Shown: positions 17,173 to 27,820 of the stretch, in pieces
Position numbering within the stretch: position 1 is the stretch's first letter
How the letters are laid out: each line of letters begins with the position of its first letter
Source: Flavobacterium xueshanense
GTDB lineage: Bacteria > Bacteroidota > Bacteroidia > Flavobacteriales > Flavobacteriaceae
Reading direction: 5' to 3'
Assembly: GCF_900112975.1 (NCBI RefSeq)
Contig: NZ_FONQ01000002.1
Location: 310,001-374,000 of the forward strand
DNA length: 64,000 nucleotides
Notes under the pieces: model-generated
What the model was told of the DNA's origin: nothing
Databases searched by the model: none
Seen by the model: only the letters and a program-made list of their open reading frames with translations
Made by a program: the position numbers and the translations under genes

Positions 17173-17337
17173 TCCAACGGACAGACCGACTTTATCCACA
17201 ACATATTGTTCCAACTATTCAATAGTTTTTTAATCAATGACTATTTTTTATTGGGAGTAAATATTGTTTTTATAGTAGTAAGCATCGTACTTTTCATCAC
17301 TTTTAAAATAATCCCTTCCAAAGTAGAAGCCTATTAA
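17173..17337 (+). pseudogene. C-terminal remnant of a third membrane paralogue
   Basis: The frame is open for 54 codons after in-frame TGA and TAG stops. It encodes a membrane-helix-like tail (DYFLLGVNIVFIVVSIVLFI then TFKIIPSKVEAY) and a proper stop, but has no start codon. It is in the same reading frame as the preceding paralogue. The hydrophobic profile looks like the last helix of the HAAS-like proteins, so I read it as what is left of a deleted paralogue. Sequence similarity to the neighbours is too weak to prove this. Confidence 0.4.
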
Positions 17338-17423
17338 AAACAAACCTACCCGGAATATAAATAAGAAAACTTGTAACGTTTTCTTGTTTTGACTACATAT
17401 TACAAAACCAAAATAACCAAATT

Positions 17424-18893
17424 ATGATTCAAAAATTCCTTTATCTCGAATGGAAAGCATTTTTTAGGTCAGCTTCCTTCGCTACTAATCTGGCTTTGAA
17501 AATCCTGATGGGCTTTGTGGCCATTTATTTCATTTTAATTTTCCTAGCATTAGGAGTCGGGGCCTTTTATATTCTGAAGAAAATGAATTTCGATCCCATC
17601 GTAACTGTAAATCAATTCATGATTTATTATGTATTGATGGATTTAATCATCCGATTGCTGTTGCAAAAAATCCCGGTGATGAACATTCGTCCGATGTTGA
17701 TTTTTCCAATTGAAAAATCCACAATTGTTCATTTCTCTTTGGGGAAAACCGTTTTGTCATTCTTCAATTTGGTGCATGGTTTTTTCCTGATTCCGTTTTG
17801 TGTTGTTTTAATCATCGAAGGTTATGATGTGCTTTCCGTCGTGCTTTGGTACACTGCCATCTTTTCTTTGCTATTCACCAACAATTTCCTCAATATTCTA
17901 CTGAGTAATAAGGATAATTTATTTGCAATTTTCTTAGCAATGGCTGCTATTTTAGGAGGATTACATTATTACGGACTCTTTAATATCACGGAGTTAACAG
18001 CGCCATTTTTCAATGCTATTTTCAATACGTATTGGGCTTTTGCCATTCCGGTTTTGGGTCTAATAGCTATATATTATGTTACTTTCCAGTATTTTAAAAA
18101 GAATTTATACCTCGACGCTGGATTGTCAAACAAACATGATGTTGCCAAAACGGAGGAGCTGACTTGGTTAAACCAATTTGGAACCATAGGAACCTTCTTA
18201 AAAAACGACATTAAATTAATCAAAAGAAACAAACGGTCAAAAACTACCGTGGGATTGAGTGTCATGTTCCTTTTTTATGGTTTGCTTTTCTTTACTAATG
18301 GGATCGAAGCTTATAATAATCCTGTAATGCACATTTTTGCCGGGATTTTTGTTTCGGGCGGATTCTTAATCACTTTTGGACAATTTGTACCGAGTTGGGA
18401 CAGCGCCTATTACCAGTTGATGATGACGCAAAACATTCCGTACAAAGGCTATTTGAGTTCGAAATGGTGGCTGATGGTAATTGCTACAATAGTGACCACT
18501 ACCATTGCATCGTTCTATCTTTATTTTGGATGGCAGGTATATTTAACAATTGTTGTGGGTGCGATTTATAACATCGGAGTCAATTCTCATTTGGTTTTAT
18601 TGGGTGGTGCATACACCAAAACACCAATCGATTTAAGTTCCGGAAAAGGTGCTTTTGGCGATAAAAAAGCATTCAATGTAAAAACCATGTTGATTTCGAT
18701 TCCGCAGTTGGCTTTGCCCGTTTTGTTGTATTGGCTAGGCTCTAAATATGCAAATCCAAATGTAGGCTTAGCGCTAGTAACAGGGGCAGGAGTGATTGGT
18801 TTTGCATTCAAAGAGAAAGCATTTTCGTTGATTGAAAAAATCTACAAATCAGAGAAATACGCGACCATTGCGGCTTATAAACAAAAAGGATAA
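17424..18893 (+). CDS. ABC transporter permease, DUF5687 family
   Basis: The protein is 489 residues with an N-terminal FLYLEWKAFFRSASFATNLALK, the signature of DUF5687 ABC-2-like permeases of Bacteroidota, and about twelve membrane helices in all. A soluble loop near residue 240 carries WLNQFGTIGTFLKNDIKLIKRNKR, a second copy of the amphipathic coupling segment. That suggests two fused half-permeases. With the ATPase encoded 50 bases downstream it forms a complete exporter of unknown substrate in the PadR-controlled operon. Confidence 0.85.
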   Translation: MIQKFLYLEWKAFFRSASFATNLALKILMGFVAIYFILIFLALGVGAFYILKKMNFDPIVTVNQFMIYYVLMDLIIRLLLQKIPVMNIRPMLIFPIEKSTIVHFSLGKTVLSFFNLVHGFFLIPFCVVLIIEGYDVLSVVLWYTAIFSLLFTNNFLNILLSNKDNLFAIFLAMAAILGGLHYYGLFNITELTAPFFNAIFNTYWAFAIPVLGLIAIYYVTFQYFKKNLYLDAGLSNKHDVAKTEELTWLNQFGTIGTFLKNDIKLIKRNKRSKTTVGLSVMFLFYGLLFFTNGIEAYNNPVMHIFAGIFVSGGFLITFGQFVPSWDSAYYQLMMTQNIPYKGYLSSKWWLMVIATIVTTTIASFYLYFGWQVYLTIVVGAIYNIGVNSHLVLLGGAYTKTPIDLSSGKGAFGDKKAFNVKTMLISIPQLALPVLLYWLGSKYANPNVGLALVTGAGVIGFAFKEKAFSLIEKIYKSEKYATIAAYKQKG

Positions 18894-18943
18894 TTAGCAA
18901 TCACATTACCCAAGTAACCAGTTAAACGATTAAACTTCAAAAA

Positions 18944-19639
18944 ATGATACAAGTAAACAACCTTTCGAAAACATACAACGGAACAACCGTATTAAAAATA
19001 GATACTTTAGAAATAAAAAAAGGCGAAAGCTTTGGATTAGTAGGGAATAACGGAGCCGGAAAAACCACTTTTTTCAGTCTCTTATTGGATTTAATCCAGC
19101 CATCAACAGGAAATATTATCAATAATGACATTCAGGTAAACACCAGCGAAAACTGGAAACCATTTACTGCTTCTTTCTTAGATGAAAGCTTCCTGATTGG
19201 GTACTTAACGCCGGAAGAATATTTTTATTTCATTGGTGATTTACGCGGACAAAACAAAGCCGATGTCGATGCTTTACTGGCAACACACGAAGAGTTTTTC
19301 AACGGAGAAATACTTAAAAACAAGAAATATTTACGCGATTTATCCAAAGGAAACCAGAAAAAAGTAGGCATCATTGCCACCTTAATTGGGAATCCGGAAG
19401 TCATTATTCTGGACGAACCGTTTGCCAATTTAGACCCAACCACCCAATTTCGATTAAAAAAAATTATCAAGGATTTAGCTGATAATCCGGAAGTAACCGT
19501 CTTGGTTTCCAGCCACGATTTACTGCACACCGTTGAGGTCAGCAACAGGATTGTCGCGTTGCACAAAGGTGAAGTGGTCAAAGACATTCAAACTTCGCAA
19601 GAGACGTTACAGGAATTAGAACTGTTTTTTGCTGTTTAA
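18944..19639 (+). CDS. ABC transporter ATP-binding protein
   Basis: The 231-residue ATPase has Walker A LVGNNGAGKTTFFSLL near residue 35. The signature is LRDLSKGNQKKVG near residue 130, with SKGNQ in place of the usual SGGQ. Walker B is VIILDEPFANLDP, with the H-loop SSHDLLHT. SKGN variants are normal for exporters of this class. It pairs with the DUF5687 permease upstream. Confidence 0.92.
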   Translation: MIQVNNLSKTYNGTTVLKIDTLEIKKGESFGLVGNNGAGKTTFFSLLLDLIQPSTGNIINNDIQVNTSENWKPFTASFLDESFLIGYLTPEEYFYFIGDLRGQNKADVDALLATHEEFFNGEILKNKKYLRDLSKGNQKKVGIIATLIGNPEVIILDEPFANLDPTTQFRLKKIIKDLADNPEVTVLVSSHDLLHTVEVSNRIVALHKGEVVKDIQTSQETLQELELFFAV

Positions 19640-19671
19640 AATTCAACGCAACAGTCGTAGACAAAACTTTT

Positions 19672-19729
19672 ACCGCTAATTTGCGAATTGCATTTATTAA
19701 TTTGAGTGTTCAGTTTGCGAATTAGCGGT
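19672..19729 (+). repeat. extragenic palindrome, GCTAATTCGC family
   Basis: Inverted repeat with left arm ACCGCTAATTTGCGAA and right arm GTTTGCGAATTAGCGGT, and a loop of about 27 bases. It follows the ABC ATPase gene and may work as its terminator. A relative with reshuffled bases lies at 60254-60308. Confidence 0.6.
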
Positions 19730-19760
19730 TTATTTTTGGCGTAACCCTCCGTAAAAACTT

Positions 19761-19834
19761 CGGGTCGGGCTGTCCGCTGTATCTTTATTTTCTTAAAGAA
19801 AGAAAATAAAGGATGCCGCTTTCATCCCTTACGC
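19761..19834 (+). repeat. hairpin element with conserved flanks, copy A
   Basis: A perfect 12-base stem, CTTTATTTTCTT (19783-19794) and its complement (19800-19811), with loop AAAGA. Upstream flank is GGGCTGTCCGCTGTAT, downstream flank GATGCCGCTTTCATCCCT. Copies B (61681) and C (43589) share the flanks but have different, still perfectly paired stems. The rest of the 313-base gap up to sprE shows only the promoter noted at 19918. Confidence 0.65.
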
Positions 19835-19917
19835 ACCAGATGAATATCCAAATATAATGTCATAATTTTCACGATATCAAAAAGAAATGTATTTTTACCA
19901 GTTCATATACTAAAAAG

Positions 19918-19925
19918 TATATTTG
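19918..19925 (+). promoter_or_regulatory. -7 promoter element (TATATTTG) of sprE
   Basis: A perfect TAnnTTTG match followed by GC, 27 bases before the TTG start of the sprE-like gene. It supports that start because it leaves a short leader. Confidence 0.5.
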
Positions 19926-19952
19926 GCAGTTAATTGATAAAAACGTTTTCCA

Positions 19953-22580
19953 TTGAAAATCAATATATTTAAACCATTATCCTTCTTGTTATTTTTTGCT
20001 TTTTTGGTAGCTTGTTCTACAAAGAGAGACACTTTTATGGCTAGGAATTCACATGCTTTGAGTACCAAATATAATATTTTATATAACGGTCAAGTAGGCT
20101 TGGATAAAGGAGTTGAGGCGGTAAATACCAACAGCGATGACGATTTTTGGCAACTACTGCCGGTAGAAAAAATGCAAATTGTAGAAGATTTCACTTCCAC
20201 AACAAAATCTAAAAACACCGATTTTGAATTGGCAGAAACCAAAGCTACCAAAGCCATTCAAAAACATTCGATGAACATTGGTGGTAAAGAAAAAAACAGT
20301 CAAATTGACGAAGCGTATCTGATGCTCGGAAAAGCCAGATATTACGACCAACGATTTGTTCCTGCACTCGATGCATTCAATTATATTTTGTACAAATACC
20401 CAAACAGCAGCCGAATTTATGAAGCTAAAATTTGGCGGGAGAAAACCAACATGCGTCTGGGAAATGATGCTTTGGTGATAAAAAATATCAGTAAATTATT
20501 AGAAGATCAAGATGTAAAAAAACAAGTTTTTGCAGATGCAAACGCTCTTTTAGCCGCTTCTTTTTTAAATTTAGAAGAAAAAGACAGTGCAGTTGCTAAA
20601 CTAAAATTAGCAATAGAATTCACGAAAGTAAATCAGCAAAGAGCCCGTTACCGTTTTGTTTTGGGACAACTGTATCAAGAATTAGGATACAAAGACAGTG
20701 CTGTTACTTCCTATCAATCCGTGATTGCTATGAACCGAAAAGCGGAGCGCAAATTTGTTATTCAGGCACATGCCAAAAAAGCGGAGTTGTTTGACTACCA
20801 AGCGGGAGATTCGGTTTCTTTTGTAAAAACATTCGATAAATTGATTCAAGACCGGGAAAATCGTCCGTACAAAGATTTGATTTTTCATCAAATGGCAGTA
20901 TTTCATGACAAGCAAAACAATCAGAAAACTGCATTGAATTTTTATAATGCATCGTTACGTACCAATTCAAAAGACACCTATTTAGTAGCTTCAAATTACA
21001 GAAATTTAGGAAACCTGTATTTTCGAAATGCAGAATATCCGTCGGCAGCAAAATACTACGACAGTACTTTGGTTAAACTGAATATTAAAACAAGGGAATT
21101 TGCAAAAATCCAAAAAATAAGAAGTAACCTCGATGAGGTGATGTTGTATGAAGCGCTTGCAAAGCGAAATGACAGTATTTTAAATGTGGTTGCGATGAAT
21201 CCTGCGGATCGTAAAACTTATTTTGAAAAGTACATTGTTGCGCTAAAAGAAAAAGATGAGGTTAAGCAACTTTTAGAGGAGAAAAACAAAGCGAAACAGG
21301 AAAACATAAACAGAAACAATGCGATTACTTCGATGGATCCTGCTTCAGGTCAAGAGCCGGTAAAATCAGCCCGTAAATCATCAATGGCTCCGCCTACAAT
21401 TACCAGTGCGGCTTCTCAACCAGCAGCTGGTGTTTTCTATTTTTATAATCCTACAACGGTCGCTTTTGGAAAAGTAGAATTTAAGAAAAATTGGGGCGAA
21501 AGGACATTAAATGGCAATTGGAGAATTTCATCAGGAAATGCAAATTCAGCTTTGGCTACTGCTTCGGATGAGGATAAACAATCCGTTGAAAAGGAAGCGG
21601 AACCAAATAAAATTATGGAACAATACACCGCTGATTTTTACCTGAAACAGCTTCCAACAGCGCAAATAGAATTGGACAGCATCAATAAAGAACGCAATTT
21701 TGCGTATTATCAGTTAGGGATTATTTACAAGGAAAAATTCAAAGAAAATGCTTTAGCAACTGCTAAACTGGAACAATTTTTAATCAATAATCCAGAAGAA
21801 AAACTGACGCCGCCGGCGATGTATAATTTGTATAAATTATATCAAATCACAGATGTAAATAGAGCGGCGGAAATGAAAAACAAGATTTCAGCTCAATTTC
21901 CGGATTCTCGATATGCACAAATAATTAATAACACTAATCCAAATGGAATTTCTCAAAATGAAACCCCGGAAAATGTCTATAATAAATGGTACAAGTTATT
22001 TCAACAAGAACAATTTGTTACGGTTTTAGAAAACGCAGACGTTTTGATTAGTCAGTTTTCGGGAGATGAGATTGTATCCAAATTTGAGTTGCTAAAAGCA
22101 AATGCTATTGGTAAATTAAAAGGTTTGACGGCCTACAAGAACGCATTGCAAGTGGTAGCGGATAATTATCCCAACAGTGAAGAAGGGAAAAATGCACAAG
22201 TTATTCTGACCGAACAAATCCCATTTTTAGAGAAAGTGGAATTCAAAACAACAGATTCAAACAATTGGAAAATTCTATTTCTTGTGGGTTCCCGAGACGA
22301 TAAAAACACAAAAGCTTTAGAAGAAAAAATCAAATTATTCATTGCGAGTGAAAATCTTCAAAAACTATACTATTCGTATGATATTTACACGGAGAAAGAA
22401 AATTTTATTACAATTCATGGGATAAAATCACGAGTTTACGCGGATGATATTGCACTGGTTTTGAAAGAAAATGTAAAATATAAAATGACCGAGCCAGCTA
22501 TTGTGGTTTCGGGCGATAACTACAAAGTGATTCAAATTAAGAAAAATCTTGAAACGTACTTAGTACCAGCAAAAGAGTAA
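19953..22580 (+). CDS. sprE: type IX secretion lipoprotein PorW/SprE, TPR-rich
   Basis: The protein is 875 residues from a TTG start, which is needed to include the lipoprotein signal (FLLFFAFLVACSTKRD, lipobox Cys near residue 23). LSTKYNILYNGQVGLDKGVE just after it is the PorW/SprE hallmark. Long runs of TPR-like helical pairs follow (for example AYLMLGKARYYDQRFVPALD, then YRNLGNLYFRNAEYPSAAKYY). A low-complexity segment lies near residues 445-490, and a C-terminal domain holds an RDDKNTKALEEKIKLFIAS stretch. In Flavobacterium johnsoniae SprE is required for gliding and type IX secretion; PorW is the Porphyromonas counterpart. It would sit periplasm-side on a membrane. The bactofilin gene starts 3 bases later. 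Confidence 0.9.
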   Translation: MKINIFKPLSFLLFFAFLVACSTKRDTFMARNSHALSTKYNILYNGQVGLDKGVEAVNTNSDDDFWQLLPVEKMQIVEDFTSTTKSKNTDFELAETKATKAIQKHSMNIGGKEKNSQIDEAYLMLGKARYYDQRFVPALDAFNYILYKYPNSSRIYEAKIWREKTNMRLGNDALVIKNISKLLEDQDVKKQVFADANALLAASFLNLEEKDSAVAKLKLAIEFTKVNQQRARYRFVLGQLYQELGYKDSAVTSYQSVIAMNRKAERKFVIQAHAKKAELFDYQAGDSVSFVKTFDKLIQDRENRPYKDLIFHQMAVFHDKQNNQKTALNFYNASLRTNSKDTYLVASNYRNLGNLYFRNAEYPSAAKYYDSTLVKLNIKTREFAKIQKIRSNLDEVMLYEALAKRNDSILNVVAMNPADRKTYFEKYIVALKEKDEVKQLLEEKNKAKQENINRNNAITSMDPASGQEPVKSARKSSMAPPTITSAASQPAAGVFYFYNPTTVAFGKVEFKKNWGERTLNGNWRISSGNANSALATASDEDKQSVEKEAEPNKIMEQYTADFYLKQLPTAQIELDSINKERNFAYYQLGIIYKEKFKENALATAKLEQFLINNPEEKLTPPAMYNLYKLYQITDVNRAAEMKNKISAQFPDSRYAQIINNTNPNGISQNETPENVYNKWYKLFQQEQFVTVLENADVLISQFSGDEIVSKFELLKANAIGKLKGLTAYKNALQVVADNYPNSEEGKNAQVILTEQIPFLEKVEFKTTDSNNWKILFLVGSRDDKNTKALEEKIKLFIASENLQKLYYSYDIYTEKENFITIHGIKSRVYADDIALVLKENVKYKMTEPAIVVSGDNYKVIQIKKNLETYLVPAKE

Positions 22581-22583
22581 AAT

Positions 22584-22982
22584 ATGTTTAATAAAAAACA
22601 AAAATCCTACACCGATCTTTTGGGAAAAACCAATCGAATCGTGGAAGGCACAATTATAAAAGGCGACATTATATCCCAAGCTGATTTTAGATTGGACGGG
22701 AATTTAATAGGAAATTTTCAGTCGGAAGGAAAAATAGTTATTGGACCTGCGGGAAGTGTCACTGGCGATATTATCTGTAAAAATGCGGATGTCGAAGGAA
22801 AATTTGACGGAAAAATACAAGTTACTGAAATCCTGAATGTAAAAGCGAAGGCCAGTATTCATGGCGAAGTTTCAGTAGGAAAATTATCCGTGGAACCTGG
22901 CGCTGATTTCACTGCGTCTTGCGCGATGAAAACCAATAGTATAAATCAAACCTTGAATGATGGACAACAAAACACCAAATAA
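22584..22982 (+). CDS. bactofilin family protein
   Basis: The 132-residue protein has a central beta-helix of short repeats (GTIIKGDIISQADFRLDGNL, then GKIVIGPAGSVTGDIICKNA and GKFDGKIQVTEILNVK) and disordered ends, the bactofilin pattern. These polymers scaffold cell-envelope machinery. It lies 3 bases after sprE and its 3' end overlaps the next gene by 26 bases, so it is in the same transcript. Whether it serves gliding or the secretion machinery is inference from position. Confidence 0.9.
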   Translation: MFNKKQKSYTDLLGKTNRIVEGTIIKGDIISQADFRLDGNLIGNFQSEGKIVIGPAGSVTGDIICKNADVEGKFDGKIQVTEILNVKAKASIHGEVSVGKLSVEPGADFTASCAMKTNSINQTLNDGQQNTK

Positions 22983-23196
22983 AAACAATTCCAACAAGTG
23001 GTTGGTATTTATGGGAATTCCGTTTCAAATGGGAATTGTTATTTTCGCGTTCACTTACTTTGGGATGTGGTTAGATAAAAAATATTCAGATGAAAGCTCT
23101 TCCTTTTACACTATTATTTTATCACTATTGTCCGTTTTTATAGCACTTTACAACGTAATTCGCCAAGTTAAAAATATTAATAAAAATAACGAATGA
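22957..23196 (+). CDS. AtpZ/AtpI-like small membrane protein
   Basis: The 79-residue protein has two membrane helices: WLVFMGIPFQMGIVIFAFTY, and one around SSSFYTIILSLLSVFIALYN. GMWLDKKY lies between them, the loop motif of AtpZ-type proteins that accompany F1Fo-ATPases. These are thought to help with Mg or ion uptake or c-ring assembly. It begins inside the bactofilin gene (26-base overlap) and its stop overlaps the next start by 4 bases. Confidence 0.82.
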   Translation: MMDNKTPNKNNSNKWLVFMGIPFQMGIVIFAFTYFGMWLDKKYSDESSSFYTIILSLLSVFIALYNVIRQVKNINKNNE

Positions 23197-23576
23197 TTAA
23201 AATTTTACCGTTTTTGAAGTATTTAATACCCTTCACATTGCTCTTATTTGCTGCACAATATTATGGAACAGCAGCCTGGAATACACATCATGAATTTTTT
23301 TATGCTACTTGGAGTATTTATCTTTTCCTGTTTGTTACCACACTTTTAATCTATTTGCTGTTGCTTTTTGTAAATTTAAATTTTCCTGATTTTACTGGTT
23401 TTGCTTTTCTGGGCACCACTTTTGTGAAAATGATGGCGGCTGTCGTTTTTTTGATTCCATTGATACAATCAGAAGGCAGAGAAACTAATTTGGATATAGC
23501 AGCTTTTTTCATCCCTTATTTCCTATTTTTGCTTTTTGAAACCGTTTTTGCGGTACGATTAATAGATAAAAGATAA
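23193..23576 (+). CDS. four-helix membrane protein in the atpI position
   Basis: The 127-residue protein has four predicted helices, including FGFAFLGTTFVKMMAAVVF-like packing near residue 80 (read as FLGTTFVKMMAAVVFLIP). It is not recognisably AtpI by sequence, but it has the same size, helix number and place, between AtpZ and AtpB. From memory it matches a flavobacterial family (DUF6168), unverified. Its ATGA overlap with the previous gene indicates translational coupling. Confidence 0.75.
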   Translation: MIKILPFLKYLIPFTLLLFAAQYYGTAAWNTHHEFFYATWSIYLFLFVTTLLIYLLLLFVNLNFPDFTGFAFLGTTFVKMMAAVVFLIPLIQSEGRETNLDIAAFFIPYFLFLLFETVFAVRLIDKR

Positions 23577-23651
23577 GTTGCTTGAAAATAATGCAATACG
23601 ATTATAAAATTCATTTTTTGAAATCATCATTATAATTTTCAATTAAATATG

Positions 23652-23659
23652 TACCTTTG
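23652..23659 (+). promoter_or_regulatory. -7 promoter element (TACCTTTG) of the atp operon
   Basis: A textbook TAnnTTTG followed by C, 41 bases before atpB, in a 124-base gap. It suggests that atpB onward can be transcribed separately from the sprE unit. The best TTG upstream is 31 bases away, longer than normal. Confidence 0.55.
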
Positions 23660-23700
23660 CAAAAAATTTTAAAAACGTAAAATCAGATACACAATTAATA

Positions 23701-25094
<1,394 letters not shown>

Positions 25095-25103
25095 TTAAAA
25101 TTT

Positions 25104-25139
25104 AAAACTTCCTGATACGGTTGGTATCAGGGAGTTTTT
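25104..25139 (+). terminator. hairpin terminator/attenuator between atpE and atpF
   Basis: AAAACTTCCTGATAC (25104-25118) pairs with GTATCAGGGAGTTTT (25124-25138) over 15 base pairs with one G-T wobble and a 5-base loop, followed by a short T run. It lies inside the operon, 10 bases after atpE and 34 before atpF. Confidence 0.75.
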
Positions 25140-25171
25140 ATTTCTAAAACAAACTTTTTAAATATAAAAAT

Positions 25172-25663
25172 ATGAATTTAACAGCACCAGAGAGTTTAAT
25201 TTTTTGGACCTCGATCATCTTTATAGTTTTCTTTATCCTTTTAAGAAAATTTGCCTGGAAACCAATTCTTGGCGCAGTAAAAGGTAGAGAAGATTCAATC
25301 AATGAAGCCTTATCTTCAGCAGAAACTGCTCGTAGAGAAATGCAAAATCTTACTGCCGAAAACGAACGTATTCTTCAGGAAGCAAGATTAGAACGTGACT
25401 CTTTATTGAAAGAAGCGCGTGAAATGAGAGAAAAGATGATTGCTGATTCTAAAGCTGATGCACAAGCAGAAGGCGCAAGAATGATCGAGCAAGCTAAAAC
25501 AGCTATTTTAGCAGAAAAAAATGCGGCTATGGCTGAATTGAAATCACAAGTTTCATCATTGTCTTTGAGTATTGCTGAAAAAGTATTAAAGGATGAATTA
25601 TCTAACAAAGAAGCTCAAACAAAATTGATTGAGAATATGTTAGGTGACGTTAAATTGAACTAA
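25172..25663 (+). CDS. atpF: F1Fo ATP synthase subunit b
   Basis: The 163-residue peripheral-stalk subunit has one N-terminal membrane helix (SLIFWTSIIFIVFFILL-like, residues 8-25). KFAWKPILGAVKGREDSINEAL follows, then a long charged coiled coil rich in Glu, Ala and Arg. It dimerises and joins a and delta. It sits downstream of the atpE terminator and 2 bases before atpH. Confidence 0.95.
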   Translation: MNLTAPESLIFWTSIIFIVFFILLRKFAWKPILGAVKGREDSINEALSSAETARREMQNLTAENERILQEARLERDSLLKEAREMREKMIADSKADAQAEGARMIEQAKTAILAEKNAAMAELKSQVSSLSLSIAEKVLKDELSNKEAQTKLIENMLGDVKLN

Positions 25664-25665
25664 TT

Positions 25666-26199
25666 ATGGCAAGTACAAGAGCAGCAATTCGTTATGCAAA
25701 AGCAATTCTAGACTTAGCAAACTCAAAAGGTGTTGCCGAAGCAGTAAGCAGTGATATGAAAACTATTGCTACAACTATTCATGGAAATTTAGAATTGAGT
25801 ACTTTTATTCAAAATCCTACCATTAAAGTTGCGGTAAAAGAAAATGCCTTGTTAGAAGTTTTTGCGGGTATCAACGGAGTAACTCAAGGGTTATTTCATT
25901 TATTATTTGAAAACAAAAGATTCGAAATATTAGGGGCTATTGCTACTGAATATGGTAAATTATCTGACTTGGAAAATGGTATCGAAGTAGCGCAAGTTAC
26001 TACTGCAATTCCTATGGATGCGGCTTTAGAAACAAAAGTTTTAGCGAAAATAGCAACATTTTCAGATAAAAAAATTACAATAGAAAACATAGTAGATCCT
26101 GCGATAATTGGAGGTTTTATTTTGAGAATAGGTGATAAGCAATACAACGCTTCAGTTGCCAATAGATTACAAGTATTAAAAAGAGAGTTAAGTAATTAG
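25666..26199 (+). CDS. atpH: F1Fo ATP synthase subunit delta
   Basis: The 177-residue protein starts STRAAIRYAKAILDLANSKG and has LFHLLFENKRFEIL in the middle. The C-terminal signature is IENIVDPAIIGGFILRIGDKQYNASVANRLQVLKREL, read here in parts because of its length. It caps the catalytic head and binds subunit b. It is spaced 2 bases from atpF. Confidence 0.94.
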   Translation: MASTRAAIRYAKAILDLANSKGVAEAVSSDMKTIATTIHGNLELSTFIQNPTIKVAVKENALLEVFAGINGVTQGLFHLLFENKRFEILGAIATEYGKLSDLENGIEVAQVTTAIPMDAALETKVLAKIATFSDKKITIENIVDPAIIGGFILRIGDKQYNASVANRLQVLKRELSN

Positions 26200-26237
26200 T
26201 TTTATTGCACATTTAAGTGTCTAAATTATAAATTAAG

Positions 26238-27815
26238 ATGGCGGAAATCAAACCTGCTGAAATTTCAGCAATATTAAGAAAGCAAGTAGAAGGTTTTGAA
26301 TCTGGTGCTACACTAGAAGAAGTAGGAACAGTGCTTCAAGTTGGAGATGGTATTGCTCGTATTTACGGGCTTTCTAATGTTCAATATGGAGAGTTAGTTG
26401 AATTTGACAATGGATTAGAAGCTATTGTTTTGAATCTTGAAGAAGACAATGTAGGTGTAGTACTTTTAGGACCATCAACAGGAATCAAAGAAGGTTCAAC
26501 TGCAAAAAGAACACAACGTATTGCTTCTCTTAAAGTAGGAGAACAAATGGTAGGTCGTGTAGTAAACACTCTTGGTTTTCCTATTGATGGAAAAGGACCA
26601 ATCGGTGGAGATTTATACGAGATGCCTTTAGAAAGAAAAGCTCCTGGAGTTATCTTCCGTCAGCCCGTTACTGAACCATTACAAACGGGTATTAAAGCAG
26701 TAGATGCTATGATTCCAGTTGGTCGTGGACAACGTGAGCTAGTTATTGGTGACCGTCAGACAGGTAAATCAACTGTTTGTATCGATACTATCTTAAATCA
26801 AAAAGAATTTTACGATGCTGGGAAACCAGTATTTTGTATCTATGTAGCTATTGGACAAAAAGCTTCGACTGTAGCAGGAATCGCTAAAATGTTAGAAGAA
26901 AAAGGTGCAATGGCGTATACTGTTATCGTTGCTGCAAATGCATCTGATCCAGCTCCTATGCAAGTGTATGCTCCTTTCGCAGGTGCTGCAATTGGTGAAT
27001 ATTTCAGAGATTCAGGTCGTCCGGCTTTAATTGTTTATGATGATTTATCAAAACAAGCCGTTGCGTATCGTGAGGTTTCTCTTTTGTTAAGAAGACCACC
27101 GGGACGTGAGGCATATCCTGGAGACGTTTTTTACTTGCACAGTAGGTTATTAGAGCGTGCTTGTAAAATAATTGCAGATGATGGCATCGCTAAAAATATG
27201 AATGATTTACCAAATTCATTGAAATCAATTGTAAAAGGTGGTGGTTCTCTTACTGCGTTACCAATTATTGAAACTCAAGCTGGTGACGTTTCTGCATACA
27301 TTCCAACAAACGTAATTTCGATTACAGATGGTCAAATTTTCTTGGATGGAGATTTGTTTAACTCTGGGGTACGTCCGGCAATTAACGTTGGTATTTCGGT
27401 ATCTCGTGTTGGAGGAAATGCACAAATTAAATCAATGAAAAAAGTAGCAGGTACTTTGAAACTGGATCAGGCACAATTCCGTGAATTGGAAGCATTTGCT
27501 AAATTTGGTTCTGATTTAGATGCCGTTACTTTAAACGTAATTGAAAAAGGAAAAAGGAACGTTGAAATTTTGAAACAAGGTTTGAACGATCCATATACTG
27601 TTGAAGATCAAGTTGCGATTATCTATGCTGGTTCTAAAAACTTATTGAGAAATGTTCCTGTGAACAAAGTAAGAGAATTTGAGAAAGATTTCTTGGAATT
27701 CTTGAACAACAAACACAGAGCAACTCTTGATGCTTTGAAAGCAGGAAAATTAACAGACGAAATTACAGATGTAATCGAATCTGTAGCAAAAGAATTATCA
27801 GCAAAATATAACTAA
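26238..27815 (+). CDS. atpA: F1Fo ATP synthase subunit alpha
   Basis: The 525-residue nucleotide-binding subunit of F1 has Walker [10 protein letters not shown] near residue 172, [16 protein letters not shown] with [15 protein letters not shown] near residues 265-295, and [11 protein letters not shown] near residue 385. Length is slightly over the E. coli form, as in other Bacteroidota. The catalytic beta partner is not in this window. Confidence 0.97.
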   Translation: MAEIKPAEISAILRKQVEGFESGATLEEVGTVLQVGDGIARIYGLSNVQYGELVEFDNGLEAIVLNLEEDNVGVVLLGPSTGIKEGSTAKRTQRIASLKVGEQMVGRVVNTLGFPIDGKGPIGGDLYEMPLERKAPGVIFRQPVTEPLQTGIKAVDAMIPVGRGQRELVIGDRQTGKSTVCIDTILNQKEFYDAGKPVFCIYVAIGQKASTVAGIAKMLEEKGAMAYTVIVAANASDPAPMQVYAPFAGAAIGEYFRDSGRPALIVYDDLSKQAVAYREVSLLLRRPPGREAYPGDVFYLHSRLLERACKIIADDGIAKNMNDLPNSLKSIVKGGGSLTALPIIETQAGDVSAYIPTNVISITDGQIFLDGDLFNSGVRPAINVGISVSRVGGNAQIKSMKKVAGTLKLDQAQFRELEAFAKFGSDLDAVTLNVIEKGKRNVEILKQGLNDPYTVEDQVAIIYAGSKNLLRNVPVNKVREFEKDFLEFLNNKHRATLDALKAGKLTDEITDVIESVAKELSAKYN

Positions 27816-27820
27816 TTTAG

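Noticed and set aside
19225-19587. 120-codon minus-strand frame inside the ABC ATPase gene
   Set aside because: Shadow of the ATPase codons; the sense strand carries all Walker and signature motifs.
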